Of a stretch of DNA of 64,000 bases, positions 62,429-64,000 are shown piece by piece. The notes under the pieces were generated by a model that was not told where the DNA came from, did not search any database, and saw only the letters and a program-made list of their open reading frames with translations. The DNA comes from Arthrobacter sp. OY3WO11 (GTDB taxonomy: Bacteria > Actinomycetota > Actinomycetes > Actinomycetales > Micrococcaceae). The stretch lies in NCBI RefSeq assembly GCF_001641125.1, contig NZ_LWLP01000001.1, positions 2,776,079 to 2,840,078 of the forward strand, read 5' to 3'. Position 1 is the stretch's first letter; the number at the start of each line of letters is the position of its first letter. Both the position numbers and the translations under genes were made by a program.

Positions 62429-63469
62429 ATGGCTCCCAGCCGCCACCCGCTCGACGATCTGCGCGAAACGATCGGCCATCTGGCCGATCAGCTCAAGCTG
62501 CCCGGTTCGGAGCGCGTCGATGACCTGGTCGGCGATCTGATCGGTGCGAGGCCCGGGCCGGCCCGGCCGCTGTCCGCGGTGCAGGCCGAGCTCGACGCTC
62601 TGGTCGGACTGGAGACCGTGAAGGAACAGGTGCGGGCCCTCGTCGCACTGCTCCAGGTTCAGGCCCGCCGTAAGGCGCACGGCCTCCCTGAGGTGGCCAC
62701 ATCACAGCATCTGGTGTTCCTCGGAAACCCGGGCACGGGCAAGACCACCGTGGCGCGCCTCCTGGCCGAGATGTACCGGGCGGTCGGTCTGCTGCAGAAA
62801 GGCCACCTGGTGGAGGTCGACCGTTCGGGACTGGTGGGGCAGTACGTCGGCGCGACCGCCATCAAGACGGACCGGGTGATCCGGCGTGCGCTGGACGGCG
62901 TCCTGTTCATCGACGAGGCCTACGCGCTGGCCCCGGAGGACGGCCGGATGGACTTCGGCCCCGAGGCGATCGAGGTCCTGCTCAAGCGGATGGAGGACCA
63001 CCGCCACCGCCTGGTGGTGATCGTGGCCGGGTACCCGCGGCTGATGGAGTCCTTCTTGCTCTCGAACCCCGGACTGCGCTCCAGGTTCGCCCGCGAGATC
63101 ACGTTCCCCGACTACTCCGTCGACGCACTCCAGACGATCTTCCACCAGATGCTGGCCCAGCACGAGTACACGCTGGGGCCGGGTGCGGACCAGATGCTGC
63201 GCCGCATCCTCACCGGGCTCCATGCGGGCGAGGACTCCGGCAACGCACGGTTCGCCCGCACGCTGTTCGAGCAGGCGCTCAACCGCCAGGCGCTGCGCCT
63301 GTCGCTCGACGAGGAGCACAGCCTCGATGCGCTCGATCGTGAGGCCGTCATGACGCTCACAGCGGACGACCTCGTCGAGGCCGCGCTGGCCTTGGGCGAG
63401 GAACCGGAGCCGGAACCGACGCCGGAACCGGAACCGGAGCAGCCACGCTGGTGGCGCTGGCTGGTCTGA
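62429..63469 (+). CDS. AAA ATPase, CbxX/CfxQ (EccA C-terminal) type
   Basis: This 346-residue ATPase has FLGNPGTGKTTVARLLAEM as Walker A, VLFIDEAYALAPEDG as Walker B, and the arginine-finger region NPGLRSRFAREITFPDYS, placing it in the CbxX/CfxQ group related to EccA of type VII secretion and to rubisco activase CbbX. No secretion or carbon-fixation genes are near. An N-terminal helical stretch of 50 residues and a Glu/Pro repeat tail (EPEPEPTPEPEPEQ) with WWRWLV end are distinctive. TACAGT ends 6 bases before ATG 62429. Confidence 0.88.
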   Translation: MAPSRHPLDDLRETIGHLADQLKLPGSERVDDLVGDLIGARPGPARPLSAVQAELDALVGLETVKEQVRALVALLQVQARRKAHGLPEVATSQHLVFLGNPGTGKTTVARLLAEMYRAVGLLQKGHLVEVDRSGLVGQYVGATAIKTDRVIRRALDGVLFIDEAYALAPEDGRMDFGPEAIEVLLKRMEDHRHRLVVIVAGYPRLMESFLLSNPGLRSRFAREITFPDYSVDALQTIFHQMLAQHEYTLGPGADQMLRRILTGLHAGEDSGNARFARTLFEQALNRQALRLSLDEEHSLDALDREAVMTLTADDLVEAALALGEEPEPEPTPEPEPEQPRWWRWLV

Positions 63470-63515
63470 CGGGATCTGCGGCGGCTCAGGCGAACTTTCG
63501 CGGAGCAGATCACTC

Positions 63516-63539
63516 AGCACCGGGCCACTTTTTGATTCC
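63516..63539. repeat. Partial repeat of the pncA terminator arm
   Basis: Positions 63516-63539 match 62341-62364 (AGCACCGG...CCACTT...TTTG...TTCC) with two one-base gaps and one substitution. Only the right half of the hairpin is present here. The two copies flank the AAA ATPase gene. Confidence 0.55.
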
Positions 63540-63546
63540 GGCCCCG

Positions 63547-64000
63547 CTATTTCCGGCCGATGAACCAGTCCTGGAGCTTCCGCAAGCGCGACTGCAGCTG
63601 CTCCTCGTTCGCCTGGGCAACGGGCGGTCCGCCGCACACTGTGCGCAGTTTGGTGTGGACCACCCCGTGGGGGGTGCCCGTGCGGGCAGACCAGGCGGCC
63701 ACGTTCTTGGCCAGCTCGTTGCGGAGGTCCATCAGCATCCGGTGGTCCGGGATGGCCGGCGCCGGGCTTTCAGCCGCCGCGGGTGCCTTCCGGTTCTTAC
63801 GGTTCAGCTGCTCGTGCTGGCGCTGCCGCAGCAGCGTGCCCACCTGCTCCGCGTCCAGCAGCCCGGGGATGCCCAGGAAGTCCATCTCGTCGTCGGACCC
63901 CACCTCGCCGCCCGTGCCGAACTCGCCGCCATCGAACAGCACGCGGTCAAATGACGCTTGCGAATCCAGGGCCTCGAACTTGCCCTTGGTGAGGCTGTCC
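63547..64000 (-). CDS. C-terminal part of a probable DEAD/DEAH-box helicase (cut by window edge)
   Basis: The minus strand stays open from the right edge (first full codon at 63999) to the stop at 63547, giving 151 residues. It reads DSLTKGKFEALDSQASFDRV and then FDGGEFG and a helical, charged tail ending QLQSRLRKLQDWFIGRK. The tail resembles the C-terminus of superfamily II helicases I know from related genomes, but no helicase motif lies within the fragment, so the product name rests on resemblance only. Confidence 0.5.
   Translation of the reverse strand, partial: DSLTKGKFEALDSQASFDRVLFDGGEFGTGGEVGSDDEMDFLGIPGLLDAEQVGTLLRQRQHEQLNRKNRKAPAAAESPAPAIPDHRMLMDLRNELAKNVAAWSARTGTPHGVVHTKLRTVCGGPPVAQANEEQLQSRLRKLQDWFIGRK

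Overview
The window reads as chromosomal DNA of a high-GC actinobacterium of the Micrococcaceae, most likely Arthrobacter or Pseudarthrobacter. Reasons: strongly GC-biased codons, many GTG/TTG starts, ClpS followed by a DUF2017 gene, a murI / MBL-phosphodiesterase / rph / rdgB block like M. tuberculosis Rv1338-Rv1341, a CE1758-type luciferase-like monooxygenase, and a sunset-domain protein. I saw no phage, insertion sequence, CRISPR or rRNA. Protein names come from recognising motifs and family sequences by eye; no database search was run.

Layout. 1-1 kb: N-terminus of an MBL-fold hydrolase (-) and an unknown gene (+). 1-16 kb: mostly minus-strand amino-acid biosynthesis: ilvE, leuB, metG, an ABC exporter pair, serA, ilvC, ilvN, ilvB and ilvD. 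ilvB is preceded by a Val/Ile-rich leader peptide and an attenuator hairpin. Palindromic repeats flank leuB/metG and ilvD/ilvB. 16-22 kb: sunset-domain membrane protein, sugar-dehydrogenase-like lipoprotein, tRNA-Lys(CTT), an unknown gene, a decayed segment with two gene remnants, a divergent MarR/Bcp-peroxiredoxin pair and tRNA-Leu(TAG). 22-34 kb: fasciclin lipoprotein, orphan Tat-type solute-binding lipoprotein, mqo, an RND pump, a luciferase-like monooxygenase with its MarR regulator and a palindromic operator, transglutaminase-like protein, a lipoprotein and DUF1684.

34-40 kb: de novo NAD operon nrtR-nadA-nadB-nadC-cysteine desulfurase (-), with a NrtR-type palindrome upstream. 40-47 kb: APC permease, alpha/beta hydrolase, phosphoribosyltransferase, MHS transporter divergent from an IclR regulator, MFS transporter. 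47-55 kb: sbcC-sbcD, aquaporin, ADP-ribosylglycohydrolase with altered metal-site residues, DUF4395, exonuclease-BRCT fusion, DedA. 55-64 kb: rdgB, rph, MBL phosphodiesterase, murI, DUF2017, clpS, then NAD salvage genes pncB-pncA, an orphan CbxX-type AAA ATPase, and the C-terminus of a probable helicase.

Two themes stand out. Branched-chain amino-acid synthesis looks controlled by transcription attenuation. NAD metabolism has both routes within 28 kb: NrtR-controlled de novo synthesis with its own sulfur donor, and nicotinamide salvage. About a third of the gene starts have a -10-like hexamer 6-7 bases upstream, suggesting leaderless mRNAs.
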